From: Sipunculus nudus
Taxonomy: Eukaryota > Annelida > Sipuncula > Golfingiida > Sipunculidae
DNA length: 64,000 bases
Assembly: GCA_026874595.1 (NCBI GenBank)
Contig: CM049307.1
Span: 5,419,579 to 5,483,578, forward strand
Direction of reading: 5' to 3'
Shown here: piece after piece, positions 12,345-23,849 of the stretch
How positions within the stretch are numbered: the stretch's first letter is position 1
Layout of the letters: each line of letters begins with the position of its first letter
Notes under the pieces: model-generated
Database searches by the model: none
The model's input: only the letters and a program-made list of their open reading frames with translations
What the model was told of the DNA's origin: nothing
Translations under genes and position numbers: made by a program

Positions 12345-15300
12345 CTCTGAAAAGTGGGGGGGATGATAACATTGACCATCCCCCCCTTGCCAAAAAGTGG
12401 GGGGGGATATATACCCCCATCCCCCCCTATATTGATGCCCCTGTTGTCTTCTGTCTATTAGATATTTAAACATTGAATGTACTCTATTCGAACAAAAAGG
12501 CAAGAAAATGTAATTTTTTTTTAACTTTGCCCTATGAGCAAGAGTGATGATGCACATTATCAAGAAATCATTGTTACCAGTATCATTTATTTAAATTTTC
12601 TTCAGTCTGAAATCTATATTTGCATTTAAAATGTATCAAGAGATATTTACGATACAAGGTTTTATTTTTGTATTTCAGCCTGGTGCGGATGCTTCCGTGC
12701 AGGATATCTTTGATCGTATCAGGGTTGCTGTGTACAAGAATGGTGTGAGAACAATAGAGTTCTTCAAGGATTATGACAAGCTAAGAAGTGGCGTAGTAAC
12801 TGAACACCAGTTTATCTGTAGCTTGTCCCTGGCCATTGGTGAAAAAGCCCAGCTGTCCCGCCCAGAAATACAGAAGGTGGTGGAGTTCTACCGTGTACCT
12901 GATGGCAGAGTACGGTACAAGGAGTTCTGTGATATGATGGAGAATGGTATGACATTTTTATTGCATGTTTCAATGGTTATTATTAAAGCAAAAACCACAA
13001 AAAATGATTTGAAAAATAACAAGAAAATGCACTCATTAAAAAAATGAGGATATTGCAAAATCAACATTAATATCCAAAAATATTTCAAGATAATATAACA
13101 ATATGAGTGAAAGCTCTGTATTTATCAAAACACTTACAGTAACATGGAATTATTCACAAAATTGATGAATAACAGACCAAACTGATGTATAAGCACTGTA
13201 TAGAGATATAATAATAGTTGGTACAAGTAATTGTGCTCAGATTGGTTAGTCATCATTCATTACATTCTGGCTTTGAGGGTCCTTGATAAGTTTAAAAAAA
13301 AGATGCAGAGGATTAATGAGTTTGAAATCAAGAAACCTTGTCAGATAATGGAGGTTAACCTGTGCTACACATAAAACACGGTTTTCCTCATGATTTGACT
13401 TGGCAATCAGTGTTAAGAGCTTTAAATTGAATAACTTGCTCTGACCTGTCAGAATACCACATATTATAAATGAGATGTTTAAGCTGCCTCTTGGGTAAAG
13501 ATGGAACATTTATGTATATTGTAGCATTCAACATTCCTGATCTGGAGAAGAAGCCAACGCAGGAAGTAGTGAGGCCACCTTTAGGGGCCCTTGGAAGAGT
13601 GAGTACAATCAATGTATTCAGGTCATTTTTTGCAAGTGAATACTTTGTTCCACTTATTCTTGCTGCAGAACTGCTTGGTATGTACAGGCAGTGGTTGTGT
13701 CTTTGTATGGGCAGGATAGGAACAGTAAGTGCAGCTATGTGAATGTTTGTGCATTAAAAAAAAACAAGCATTTCAGTTAACATATTGTTGGACCAGTACA
13801 GTATCTGGCTCCTTTCACAAAACCATTTAGATTCAGGGCCAAATGCAAGACAGAATGGAGAGTGTACCTTGTCACAAAAGTCAGATTGGAGTGTACATAG
13901 TCACAAAAGACAGAATGGAGTGTATATAGTCACAAAAGAGTTACAGTGTAGACTTATTTGACCCTGTTTTATCATGGTGCTCCCATTTTGCACTTTGCCT
14001 CTTATTTGGCCAAGAAATTAAAATTGAGGTGCAAACAAAGTAAGCCGCCAGGTACCAATGATCAGGGGCACAGATGGCCACTTTATGAGAATAGTTTCTG
14101 AAATAACAGGGGGAACTTAAGACCCATTAATCTATATAGCAAAGTTTTAAGATATATTTGATATTGTCACAAGGGATACTTAACAGTAGTCCTACTTGAT
14201 ACGTTATATATATCACATTGTTTATTGTAATATTTCAGGTACACTATTGCTGTAACATGATGCTCATTAAACTTTTCAGAAAAATATATTTTAATATATT
14301 TAAACCCTATTTAAGGTTATAATGCTTACTTATACTTTTTGCCCGCATACATCTTTAAGATTATGATTTTAGACCCTACACTCCTAGTTTTAGTTATTTT
14401 GTGAGACGCAGGAAAAAATATTGAGTGTTTCAGTAAGTATTTTAACCTGAATTTTATTGCGTGTAATTTTGCAATGATTTAGCAGGACAGTCACAAAGTG
14501 ATATCACTCCTGGAGCTTGTTCACAAGCATAACAGTAGCAGTAAAGCTGCACAGTTCACATCAATAAATATTCTACAACCTGCGGTTGTTTTTCATTGTT
14601 TATACCTGCTATATTTAATAATTGTTTCTTAACCCACAGTGGCAACACTGATGAATAATAATATGCTTTGAGAGGTATTGGTGAATCTTGTCTTGACTTC
14701 TCATTATAGAACCTGCCATCACTAAGTGAAAGTGAGGAGAACAGAGTGAGAGAGGTCCTGGGTCAGCTAAGTAAACAGGTCAAGAAGAGACGACTAGCCA
14801 TGTACCAGTACTTTAAGGACTATGACAGGGTATGCATTATAGAATATGATCGTAGAATAAGATATCAATACAGTAAAAAACTGGCGACCAATATTACTCT
14901 TAAATACAGACCATCAAATTTTGGCTAAAACACTTTCTATTTTACTTTCAAAGTTCTTACCCAAAATAATACTCTCTAATCAGACTGGTTATGTAAATAA
15001 TAGATTTATTGGTTAAAATATCAGGTTTGTTCAAGATTTGCTAGATTATAAAAAATATAGATGAATTCCTGGCATGATAATTGCTTTAACTATGGAAAAG
15101 GCTTTCAATTCTTTAGAATGGACTTTCATGCTGCTGGCCACATTGAAAAAATTTAAAATTGAAGAAACCTTTATATGTTGGATAAAGCTTTTATATAATG
15201 ATATTAGCAGCTGTATAAATAATAATAGCACAAAGATATCTGTTATTGGAAGGAAAAGTTCAAACAATGAAAAAACATATAATATCTGAATTTAATCATT

Positions 15301-18300
15301 GTCTCAGTAATAATAATATGTATATAAGGCCAAAATAAAAAAAGGTATGGTTTTCAGGCACTTTTTTTCAGAAATCAATGCGGGCAGGCGGTTTTTTTAT
15401 TTTTAATTTTTTAGTATGTTTCGATAAAAATGACAAATAATAAGGGAAAAGCATGATAATAACAGATTTATTTTGCTAAACAAGTTAAAGCCCTATATTA
15501 AAAAGGAAATTGTATGATTTTATCTCCTTGAAAGAAATGTCCGAGCAGTTGCAACACAAAATTGGTAAGTTTCTATTGAAAATCAAAATAAAAATTTTTG
15601 ATGCGGGGGTTTAAAATTGATGCGGGCGGTGCCTGAGAACCATACCTTTTATTTTTTTTTGGCCTAAGATAAATTTGTTCATAGACTAAATAAAATTATA
15701 TTTTCTTTTCTGTGGAATGGTGGAAAAGAGAGAATAAAAAGGTTTGTTCTTGTGCCAGATTTTTGGCATCAAGAGTAGGATGGATTAAAAGATTTTTTTC
15801 AGTGTGAAAATAGACCCTGGAAAGCTTTGTGGATTTATAACTTAACGAAAATATGTGGTGATATGGACTTACAAGTTAACTGTAACTACAAACCCAATTT
15901 ATTAGTTTTTAGAAATATTTAATGAATTTTACAGAGAGGTGTTGCAAAGCTGGTACTTCTTAAAGGTAGACTACTTTGCAGAGGTGAATTTAAAAGAACA
16001 AAGTTTGTCCCATAATAAGCATTTTGTATTTAATAAGAAAACATTTTATTGGGAACATTTCTATAAAGTAGGAATGCAATAGATACAAGATCTATTTGAT
16101 GTACAGAACGATGGTCTATCTTTTGAATATTGGAAATCAAAAGGGTTAATTAGTATATATTTTATGGACTTGTACAATTTAATATCATTAGTAATGAAAA
16201 AATCTAAGGTAGTTACTGACCAAACCAACATAACTAAGTAAGATGATAATATGGAATCTGAAGATCATATATTATAAAAATTACAAGTTAAAATTCAGGA
16301 TGTTGTTGTATCATTGAGCAAGTTGAATCACATCAGATTTACCAGGTAGTAAGAGATAAGATATGTTCTGTACAACCTACTAAGTCAAGATATCAAAATA
16401 TATAACACACACACCAGATGATTTTACAAGTATTTACACTCTTCCTAACAGAGTTGTGTATGACACAAAATCTTGGAATTTCAATAAAAATTTCTGAATA
16501 ATATTTAAGTTAAGAACTATTGGCTTTTGAAATGGAAAATTCAGGATTTCGATAATTGCAGGTTTGTGAGGGAAAGGTGGAAACAATAAACCATTTATTT
16601 TTGGAATGTAGATTAATTAAGTAATATTGGATGGATATGAAGACTTGACCAGGTAATAGAATTTAGACTTGAGAAGTCTGGGGTATTTTATGGCTTCATA
16701 GATGAAAGATATTTTTATAATGTAATTGTGATAGAGGCTAAAAGATACATTGATCAGTGTAGAATTACTAATCAGAAGCCAAATATACATGGATTTAAAA
16801 ACTTTTTATATGAATATGTAAGACTTGAATATAAATTGCAGAAAAGAATTAGAAATTAGAATGTTTTAGGAAACAACGGTCACTGCATCTATTAAATTAT
16901 AAAATGACAAGCTTTGGGGGGGGGGGGGGAGGGTATTATTTTCCTGCATATGTTTTGATATATCAAAGTCATTTTGATGAACTCAGAATTATCAATAAAT
17001 GTATTGTGTCTTAATCTGTATTGTTTCAGTGTTTGTATGATATGTTATAATTATTTGATGTATATTTTTGTGGAGTGAATAAAATAAAACAAAAAAAAGA
17101 GATATGAATACAGAGGGCTAGAGAATTATAATCCATGTATTTATAATACATACAGAATTACAGATAGCTGAAATGTTTGTTTTATCTTTAAAGTAATTTT
17201 TAATATGAAGAATGAAACACATGCCAGTATTTATGTTATTATGTAAAATATCTGGTCACAGTTTGATAATAAAATGTCAATTTTGCAAAATCTGAAAATT
17301 TTTTTACTCATAAACTGTAGTTTAGGTATTGAAGAAATGGGGGTTTAACATTTTAGTGTTAATTCCAAAAGGTTATTGCCCATATCAATATCTAGTTAAT
17401 TTTATGTTTATGTTGTTTAAACAGAGCAAGGCCTACAGCCGTGTCATCACTCCAACCCAGTTTGGTCGAATATTACATTTCCTCACCCTGAACGTGGCCC
17501 CAGAAGACTTCAAACTTTTATGTCGCAAATTTGCTGATCCTGCCACAGGAGACGTGAACTACCCTGCCTTTGTACAAACAGTAGATCAAGGTAAACTAAC
17601 ACTAAATCTAAGCTGGACACAATCATCATGTGAAAAATGAGTGAAAATACTATTATTGATATATTGTTAATGTAGGTAGTTTAAGGCCTTTGGTGAATTA
17701 AGCAAATAACTACCATCATTGCCATATTTTACTTAAATCTTTGAATATGTATAAGTTGTTAATGTTTATGAAAAAAACTTGATGACAACATAAAATTGTT
17801 GATCATGGATATCTTGTATATCTTGATACAGTCATCTTGTGAGTAAAATATAAAATACATTAACAAAATCACATGCATACATGTGGAAAAATAAATCTCA
17901 TGCATAGTCACATGATATTATTTCTTTTAAACCTGAATGCTCTTGGATGTATTGTTTATGCCACTTGGAAAAAAACCTCGGTTCTCCCCCTTGAAACAAA
18001 TGGCAAGCTGAGTATAAGAACAACTTGATGTATAAATTGACTTTTGCAGAGTTTGTGAACTATGTTGTTGCCAAGCCTGATGAGACCAGGATGATTACAC
18101 CATCGTCAGGTGAGCCAGCTCGGATCCATGATGTCAGTGACGTCAACTTGGAAGAGCTCATTGCTCGTATCAGGCATCATGCACTCACAAACAGGCTAAG
18201 GGTTAGTAATACATTAACATCACAGCTATTGAAAAGCAGGAGGTTCCAATTTTATATTTCACTTAGAAGCTTGCAAAATCATGAGGAATTTCAAATAGAA

Positions 18301-21300
18301 TATACTCAAAATTTACTTATCCATAGTTACAGGTTGACTTAGTCTTAAGCAAATTTTAAGTAATTAGGTGTATTATAAACATAACATTTGTAACATATAA
18401 TATAGTTAGCTTCATTCAAACTGAATAGATGGTGATGTTGTAAGCTGTGGAACTATTCTGAAATTATTTATTAGTTTGTAAAGGTTTTTAGTCTCATCAG
18501 GAAAGTTATGGAAGTATATATTATAATGGTATAATTAGATTAATATCCCTCTATATCTGACCACCAACTATGTGGCATAAGACAAATGTATATTTTTCAT
18601 ATAATTATACACGTATCTTGTTAGAATAAACATACAGTTGATTGTGAAAAGGTTCCAGTGTGACCAATCATTAACTACCAATGTCAATTGACTATTGTAG
18701 GTGTGTGAGTACTTCCAAGATTTTGATCCACTCCGCAGTGGCTCCATCACCAAGGATCAGTTTCGCCGCGGTCTGAGCAGCCTCCAGCTGTGTGCATTAG
18801 GACACAGCCCTCCTCTCACAAACAACCAGTACCACGCTTTGTGTCAGTACTACGAGAACCCCAACATGAAGGATAAAGTCCTGTGGATGCAGTTCACATG
18901 GGACATTGAGAGTGGTAGGTTTACATTCTCTCAGTAAAGTTCCAAAAGGGAAGCTTAACTTTAAATCTATTTTACATTCTGTCCAATCTAAAACATTTGG
19001 TCCCATACATGTGGAAAGCTGTTAAACATATTTTCATTGTAGTCTCAGCTGTGAAAATCTCAAAGTGAGCTAGTGTACTTGCCAGACAGACAAATGATTC
19101 CCTGTTCTAACTACAGTCTTTCTCTTACAATTAATTGAAACTCTTTATGGCATATCTAATGTGTAATGTTAAAAATATTGAAATTAGTCTTTTTCACTCT
19201 TTGAAACTCCTGCACAGTCCGCAATAATGGCTTCAACTTCAACTTATTAGTGTAAACATAGTTTGTTTACCAGTTTGACCTCTTGTAGAGCCAACTGCCT
19301 AGAATAAATAAAATGAGATAAACTTATCAATCCCTTGCAAGGGAAATTACGTTGAAAAAAGCGACAGTATTTAAACTGCCAATGTTGGAAAATTAAGGTA
19401 ACTGCATTTTAGTCTTTTATCATTCTTATACACATTTCTTTAAATATATTACAAACACTTCAGACAGAAAACCTTAATCTTGATAATGTATGTTTGCTTT
19501 CAGTGTTTACCCAGAAGGAACTTGAGAAGAACCCGACCTACAGAGTCCCACCTCAGGAGATGTTTGTTCTACCCAAACCCGGGACCATGGACTGGCAGGG
19601 AGCGTCCGACGACCACAAGGAGCTGGTGAACCAGGTCATGGAGCGTATCAGGCAGCGCACCAACCAGCGCAGGGTGCTGGCTAAGCCTGTATTCCAGGAC
19701 TTTGACAAGTATGTGGTGGCAGTTATGTTGACTCAGTGTGAACAATACTGCTGTAATTAGGATCTCATTTTCTGTAGAATCTTCATGGATTTTGAGCTGA
19801 ACCAATCCTAGATCGTAGTTGATGTAGCAGCACACTCTGCCTGTATGATCATGGCAGGATGTATGAAGCCTTGATCAAGCACTGTTTTTCTTGTGTTGTC
19901 ATATCAGAATTTTCTTTTCATTTATTTAAAAACTGAAAGTTTAACACAGAATAACATTAAAATGACACTATATACATGAACTTATTAGGATTTTCTGTGT
20001 GAATAACCTATATATTTGCAAGTCATTTTTTAGCTGTATCTTGCTTTTTTGCTCTATCTTTTGTACATAATTTAATACCATTTCTTCCATTTATTTTATT
20101 TTCAGGCACAACAATGGCCACGTAACACGCTCGCAGTTCCGTCAGTGTTTAACAATGTTAAAACTTCATGCCACCGATGGGGAGATGGCAGCATTAGAGG
20201 CCAAGTACTGTAACGACACAGGCTTCAACTATATAGCCTTCCTCCGTGACCTGCAGCCTGTGGAACCACCTAAACTAATGTATGTAGAGCGTCTGAAAGA
20301 AATCCGTCAAGCCAACCAGAAACCAAAACTCTCCGATGAGAACGCTGCCACAGATCTTGAAGGAGTTCTCATTAAAGTCAAGACAAAGGTCCTTCCGCTG
20401 TTAATGTTCTCATCATGTTTTAAACCTGTATTCAAGATACGTGAATGAACTGATAGTGTTTTACTTGTTTATGATCTTTGTGAAGACATGAATATTCTTT
20501 GTTATATTGTAACTCACATCCTTTTTATCTGTTATATTATAACACAATTTTCTCCTTATAACTCAAGCTACATTTGATCAGGCCTTCTTGGAGTAAAATT
20601 ATCCCAGTAATAAGACTAACACAGTATAAAGAGATGTTGCCATGGGTCAAAAAGAGCAGGAAAAATGTTTTACCAATGTCAAGTGTATGATGGGTTATAA
20701 TGAAAAACAATCCCACGAAAGGGTAAAATTTCAATATATACAGAATAATACAATAATATGGGTATATTTGATTGCAGGTTTTCAAGGAGAGAGTCCGTAT
20801 CCATGAATGGATGAAGGATTATGACAAACTAAGGTCTGGGAGGATGCTGAAATCCAATTTCCGCAGGGCGTTGGACCTCTGTAATTTGGGTCTGAGTGAG
20901 AGTGAACTTGCTATCCTTGAGGACAAGTAAGCCATTGTTTTACCTCCCAGAGACCAACTGATTATCTGTGTTTATATACTAAAGGCTTTTTCATTTTTAT
21001 TAGATCTTGACTGTAGGTAAAAAAAAATGTTAACACTTCAGAATCTTTCAATCTTTAAATACTATTGAAAATGGTAAGAAAAATACTTGGATGAAAAACT
21101 TACCGTATAAATATACTAATATTAAATTAGAATATATTGATGAAATTATTTTTGTACAGGGTATATATATTTTTTATCACTTGTGCTGTATTTATAAAAT
21201 GGTATATATACATATATATATTTATACATATATACAGGGTTGATGAAGTCTGAAATTGCTTAAGCTGTGTATGTTTGAGCAGACTTTTTAGCAGCAATGC

Positions 21301-22403
21301 ACAGTTTTCTTTGAGTTCTACATAATTTCACACTTTGTTCAATGTATTTAGGTATGCCACCCCTGGTGACCCAGATTATGTCAATCATATAGAATTCTCT
21401 GATGAAATTGAGTCCGTCTTCACCAAAAAGAATCTGGAGAAAGCACCCTTGGAGGAAGTAGAACAGTTTAAACCCCCAGTGGAATGGGAACAAAACCATC
21501 TCACTCCAGAAAAGGAGAAAATTGTGGACATGTGTATGCAGCGCTTGGCGGAGCAGGTTGGTACTCAGATGGAAACAACTTCACTGAATACTTTTAATTG
21601 GATCCAAACCTTCATTTGATTGTTTAATCTTGCCAGTGTTTCAGGGAGATTAATAACGAGACTGCACATCTTAATGAGATCAATGAGACATGTTTTGCTC
21701 TGCACATTTCAGTGTTACTTAGTACTTTATAATATTTTGTAAAAATATTTCACCTTTTATCCAGGAAATACCATATTTCATATTTTATGGTAAACCAAAT
21801 ATATTATTTATAGGATTTCTTAAATGAATCGTCATCTTCAGAATAGTGATTTCTGACACATTACACCTATATTGAATAGCACTTCGTGTTGTGGTTTTAT
21901 AGTGTGATTACTTAGATATTTCAAAAGGAACAGACAGTACAACATTATTGAAAAACAAAGTTACAGTGCTATATTTCATTCATGAACAAATAACTAGCAG
22001 CATATCAACATGGAGAACCAAGTTATATAGACAGTAGGACCTTTCAATTTTATTTGAAAAGCTATAAGCTGACATAGACACAATGTTGACATCACAAGGG
22101 CAATATTTCTGAACCACTTTTTTCCTGATGTTTAATATATAATTGCAGGTGAAGAAGAACCCCATTCAGCTGTTCCCACTGTTTGAAGATTACGACAAAG
22201 TTCACAACGGTACTGTGTCACGCTCCCAGTTCCGACGAGTCTTGAGTGAGCTTCAGCTTGCAAGCTTGGTGGCAACAGAACAAGAATGGGTTTGCCTGTG
22301 GCAGAAATTTGACGAGAAGGTCGGCGGCAAGGACGATGTGAACTACATTGCATTCTGTGACAAACTGTATGAGATGGCACATTTTGAATGGAGAAAGCCA
22401 TGA
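5119..22403 (+). CDS. Multi-EF-hand protein, EFCAB6-like (15 coding exons, 927 aa)
   Basis: Coding exons: 5119-5236, 5476-5677, 6547-6712, 9160-9366, 12679-12946, 13525-13598, 14710-14829, 17425-17590, 18050-18201, 18701-18914, 19504-19708, 20106-20388, 20778-20926, 21352-21556, 22149-22403. All junctions are GT-AG and keep phase, giving 2784 nt that end in TGA. The start ATG has A at -3 and follows an acceptor, so a 5' non-coding exon exists. The protein is eight tandem modules. The first EF loop of each begins at about residue 31, 151, 264, 384, 500, 630, 741 and 859. Each has the pattern F-x-D-[YF]-D-x4-G-x-[VIM]-x3-[QN]-F, followed by a second half ending in V/M-N-Y-x-x-F. Loop position 3 is usually not acidic and position 12 is Gln or Asn, so calcium binding by these loops is doubtful. 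Module 4 lacks the loop Gly and has two extra residues. There is no signal peptide or membrane segment. The EFCAB6-like label is from family resemblance only. A structural axonemal role is inference. Confidence 0.85.
5476..5677 (+). CDS. EF-hand gene coding exon 2
   Basis: Residues 40-106. It finishes EF loop 1 and carries the second half of module 1 ([10 protein letters not shown]). It ends in phase 2 at GTAAGT. Confidence 0.85.
6547..6712 (+). CDS. EF-hand gene coding exon 3
   Basis: Residues 107-162, ending with EF loop of module 2 ([14 protein letters not shown]). Phase 0 end. The open frame runs past the donor into the intron, so the donor GTGGGG is chosen because it joins exon 4 in frame. 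Confidence 0.8.
6713..9159 (+). other. Intron 3 of the EF-hand gene
   Basis: No coding segment is seen. It contains a poly-G run near 8032-8043 and short (TA)n near 8597-8612. The several short open frames show no domain. Confidence 0.7.
9160..9366 (+). CDS. EF-hand gene coding exon 4
   Basis: Residues 163-231. It completes module 2, including the second EF half ([18 protein letters not shown]), which keeps two acidic loop positions. Donor GTTAGT is used; an upstream GT (9361) would also be in phase but fits less well. Confidence 0.8.
9431..9522. repeat. 45-bp tandem duplication
   Basis: Two identical 45-bp units (9431-9475 and 9476-9520, starting TATACAAATCATTG) and the start of a third. 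The perfect identity indicates a recent event. It lies inside intron 4. Confidence 0.9.
9697..9784. repeat. (TA)n microsatellite at the edge of a palindromic element
   Basis: AT dinucleotide run that abuts the left end (TGTCGAGGGAAG) of the nested inverted-repeat structure. A second (TA)n lies at the matching right end. Confidence 0.95.
9785..12062. repeat. Nested inverted-repeat structure, outer arms
   Basis: The left arm (9785-9968) and right arm (about 11752-12062) are inverted copies. Both start at CTTCCCTCGACATATA, run through CATACCATCTCTGGATTCTC and ATTCCCATTCTTCCCGGGAA, and end at TTGATGCCAACTTAACTC. The arms are full of alternating GAATTC and CCCGGG centred palindromes about 17-18 bp apart. 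(TA)n tracts flank both outer ends. It looks like a foldback element with a palindromic satellite, and no coding capacity is seen. Confidence 0.75.
10715..11438. repeat. Inner inverted repeat with palindromic core
   Basis: The left arm from 10715 (AATGTGTTTTCTACTTT) and right arm ending at 11438 are diverged inverted copies over more than 300 bp. They include AAAGGATATCATTTAACAAA and the reverse. The centre, 11101-11132, is a near-perfect palindrome around TATATTTATA. Between are units of the form AATTCTCATTTTTCCCGGG and their reverse. Able in principle to form a large hairpin or cruciform. Confidence 0.75.
12062..12339. repeat. (TA)n / (TACATA) microsatellite tracts
   Basis: Three AT dinucleotide runs (about 12062-12094, 12193-12240, 12271-12339) with short interruptions, directly right of the palindromic structure. 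Confidence 0.9.
12679..12946 (+). CDS. EF-hand gene coding exon 5
   Basis: Residues 232-320 and one extra base (phase 1). It encodes all of module 3: the first EF half [15 protein letters not shown] and the second half [12 protein letters not shown], which keeps Glu at loop position 12. Confidence 0.85.
13525..13598 (+). CDS. EF-hand gene coding exon 6
   Basis: Residues 321-345. Short linker exon with [11 protein letters not shown], a linker motif that recurs as [11 protein letters not shown] and [11 protein letters not shown] after modules 5 and 7. Phase 0 end at GTGAGT. Confidence 0.8.
13847..13940. repeat. Short minisatellite, about 36 bp x 2-3
   Basis: The phrase AGACAGAATGGAGTGTA followed by AGTCACAAAAG recurs with small changes. 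Intronic, no other content. Confidence 0.7.
14710..14829 (+). CDS. EF-hand gene coding exon 7
   Basis: Residues 346-385. It carries the helix leading into module 4 ([16 protein letters not shown]) and ends inside its EF loop in phase 0. Confidence 0.85.
14930..17099 (+). mobile_element. Decayed LINE (non-LTR retrotransposon) relic
   Basis: Broken frames match the reverse transcriptase of L1/Tx1-like LINEs. They show [10 protein letters not shown] then [11 protein letters not shown] (14985-15060), [10 protein letters not shown] then [12 protein letters not shown] (15100-15210), and [18 protein letters not shown] (15687-15740). Further on are [17 protein letters not shown]-like and FLECRLIK fragments. 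The element ends in an A-rich tail (17074-17099). Stops, frameshifts and the loss of the catalytic Asp (Thr and Asn in the first RT aspartate region) show it is dead. It lies in sense orientation in intron 7 and is interrupted by a MITE at 15328-15664. Confidence 0.8.
15328..15664. mobile_element. 337-bp MITE with about 30-bp TIRs and TAA duplication
   Basis: The element starts GGCCAAAATA and ends TTTTTTTTGGCC. Inside the ends are the inverted pair AAAGGTATGGTTTTCAGGCAC and GTGCCTGAGAACCATACCTTT, which differ by one base. TAA occurs on both sides (15325-15327 and 15665-15667), as expected for a PIF/Harbinger-type target duplication. Removing it restores continuity of the surrounding LINE sequence. 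It has no coding capacity. Confidence 0.75.
17425..17590 (+). CDS. EF-hand gene coding exon 8
   Basis: Residues 386-440 and one base (phase 1). It completes module 4, whose loop ([13 protein letters not shown]) lacks the usual Gly and is two residues longer. The second half is [12 protein letters not shown]. Confidence 0.85.
18050..18201 (+). CDS. EF-hand gene coding exon 9
   Basis: Residues 441-491. Linker and entering helix of module 5 ([19 protein letters not shown]). Phase 0 end at GTTAGT. Confidence 0.8.
18701..18914 (+). CDS. EF-hand gene coding exon 10
   Basis: Residues 492-562 and one base. Both halves of module 5: [15 protein letters not shown], and a degenerate second half ([14 protein letters not shown]) with a small insertion between them. 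Confidence 0.85.
19504..19708 (+). CDS. EF-hand gene coding exon 11
   Basis: Residues 563-630. Linker [11 protein letters not shown], helix [12 protein letters not shown] and the start of module 6. The intron splits the loop after DFD in phase 2. Confidence 0.85.
20106..20388 (+). CDS. EF-hand gene coding exon 12
   Basis: Residues 631-725. Module 6 loop ([11 protein letters not shown]), a shortened second half ([10 protein letters not shown]), then the linker into module 7. The donor GTCCTT is weak but is the one that joins exon 13 in frame. Confidence 0.8.
20778..20926 (+). CDS. EF-hand gene coding exon 13
   Basis: Residues 726-774. First half of module 7 ([15 protein letters not shown], with Asn at loop position 12). 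It starts 15 residues before the loop, the same place as in exon 15, and ends in phase 2. Confidence 0.85.
21352..21556 (+). CDS. EF-hand gene coding exon 14
   Basis: Residues 775-843. Second half of module 7 ([12 protein letters not shown], with Glu at position 12), linker [11 protein letters not shown] and the entering helix of module 8. Confidence 0.85.
22149..22403 (+). CDS. EF-hand gene last coding exon 15
   Basis: Residues 844-927 and the TGA stop. Module 8 with [15 protein letters not shown] and [13 protein letters not shown], ending in a short tail [10 protein letters not shown]. Confidence 0.85.
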   Translation: MKKNPIQLFPLFEDYDKVHNGTVSRSQFRRVLSELQLASLVATEQEWVCLWQKFDEKVGGKDDVNYIAFCDKLYEMAHFEWRKP

Positions 22404-23400
22404 ATGTTGTTTGCATCTGTGATATAGATATTATGTAGTTTTGATGGTCATCTGTCATTTTTCATATTGTTATAGATGAAGAAAAAATGAAAATTGTTGA
22501 TTTTTTTTACAAACATCTGTCATTCAGTGCCATCAGTATTTTTGGCATGTTCATAATGTTATGCTATGCCCTAGGTACACAGGATAACCTAGAAGTTTTA
22601 AAAGTATTATTATAGTTTTTTTTGTTTTGTTATTAATTTTTATTTACATTATTTCCATACACCACGTAAATTGCAGTATTAACTTTAACTGTACATGTAC
22701 CGGTACCAACAGCTGCACCAGGATGATCTTTATGTACCACTTGTTAACACGGCTACATCACAGTGCATGGTATTTCCACTTTTGGCATGATCAGCGTTGA
22801 CATGGTCCATGTGCTCCAGTAGTTGCTGCAACCAGTATTAATGTACCAGTGTAGATTCATAAGTCACATACTTGAACCAAAGAATATTAAATTAATGTGA
22901 ATGCCATATTTTTTTCAACTTTATTTACAGGTATAATTCCTGTGACAATACAGTATTCAATGAACTTATATCATTAACAGCATTATAGAGAGGTAAAAGT
23001 ATAAGGTGGTCCATTAAGGATCAAGCAGTTTTCACATTGCACAGGTAGCTGGGCAGTTTGTTAGGACAAAGTAATGGAACTGCAATTAGTTGCCTAAACA
23101 GTCAACAGGGGGCGCTCAAGTAGCTCCCGTTTGTATTACTATTAGTACAGTTTTTGTATATTTTGTATTGTGATATCATAACTGCTGACTGTATCAGGCT
23201 GCTCTCCACTCAGCCTCTTACTCTGCTGATACACCATCCACAGGTGTACATTTTGTTTTATTTTACATATGATTGAATGAAAATGACTGTGATAAAAACT
23301 TTCCATTGATCCTATGTGCCACACCAAATCCATATCAAGTTATCACTTTGTATCATAGTATTGTATATTGTCTGGTTTAATAAAGTATTGAGAAACTCCA
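22404..23400 (+). other. Probable 3' untranslated region of the EF-hand gene
   Basis: Non-coding sequence between the stop codon and a canonical AATAAA at 23379-23384. The ATTAAA near 22886 is an alternative earlier signal. The exact cleavage site cannot be seen. Confidence 0.5.
23379..23384 (+). promoter_or_regulatory. Candidate polyadenylation signal AATAAA
   Basis: First canonical AATAAA in a plausible context after the EF-hand stop codon, about 1 kb downstream. Confidence 0.45.
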
Positions 23401-23849
23401 TACAGTGTAGTCTGTCTTCAGTTTCCACTGTTTGATAATGTGCATGTGATTTTGTGTGGGGGATGGGGCTGCTGATTGTATTAGACATGATACAGGGCTG
23501 CCAGTCCACATTTTTGTTTTGTGCATAGCCAAGATGCTGCCAGTAGATGCTGAATGTTCAACAAACTTTGTAATATACACACATAACACTGTGTGGCTAG
23601 ATCTAGATGAAATAATTTAAAAAGAATGTGCCTTCTAAAAATGAGGAGAATGGATATTCCCGTTGGGGGCAAGGGAAAATTAAACTGATTAAACGGTGCA
23701 TACCTTTTTGATTACTCTTTTTTAACCTTGTTCTGGATAACAAAAAGAATAATTGACACCAGAGACCGTATGACATTATGCAATTAACAGCCCGCAGCTG
23801 ATCTGGAATTCCATGACAACTGATGTATAAGGTCGAATGTATCCTGTAG

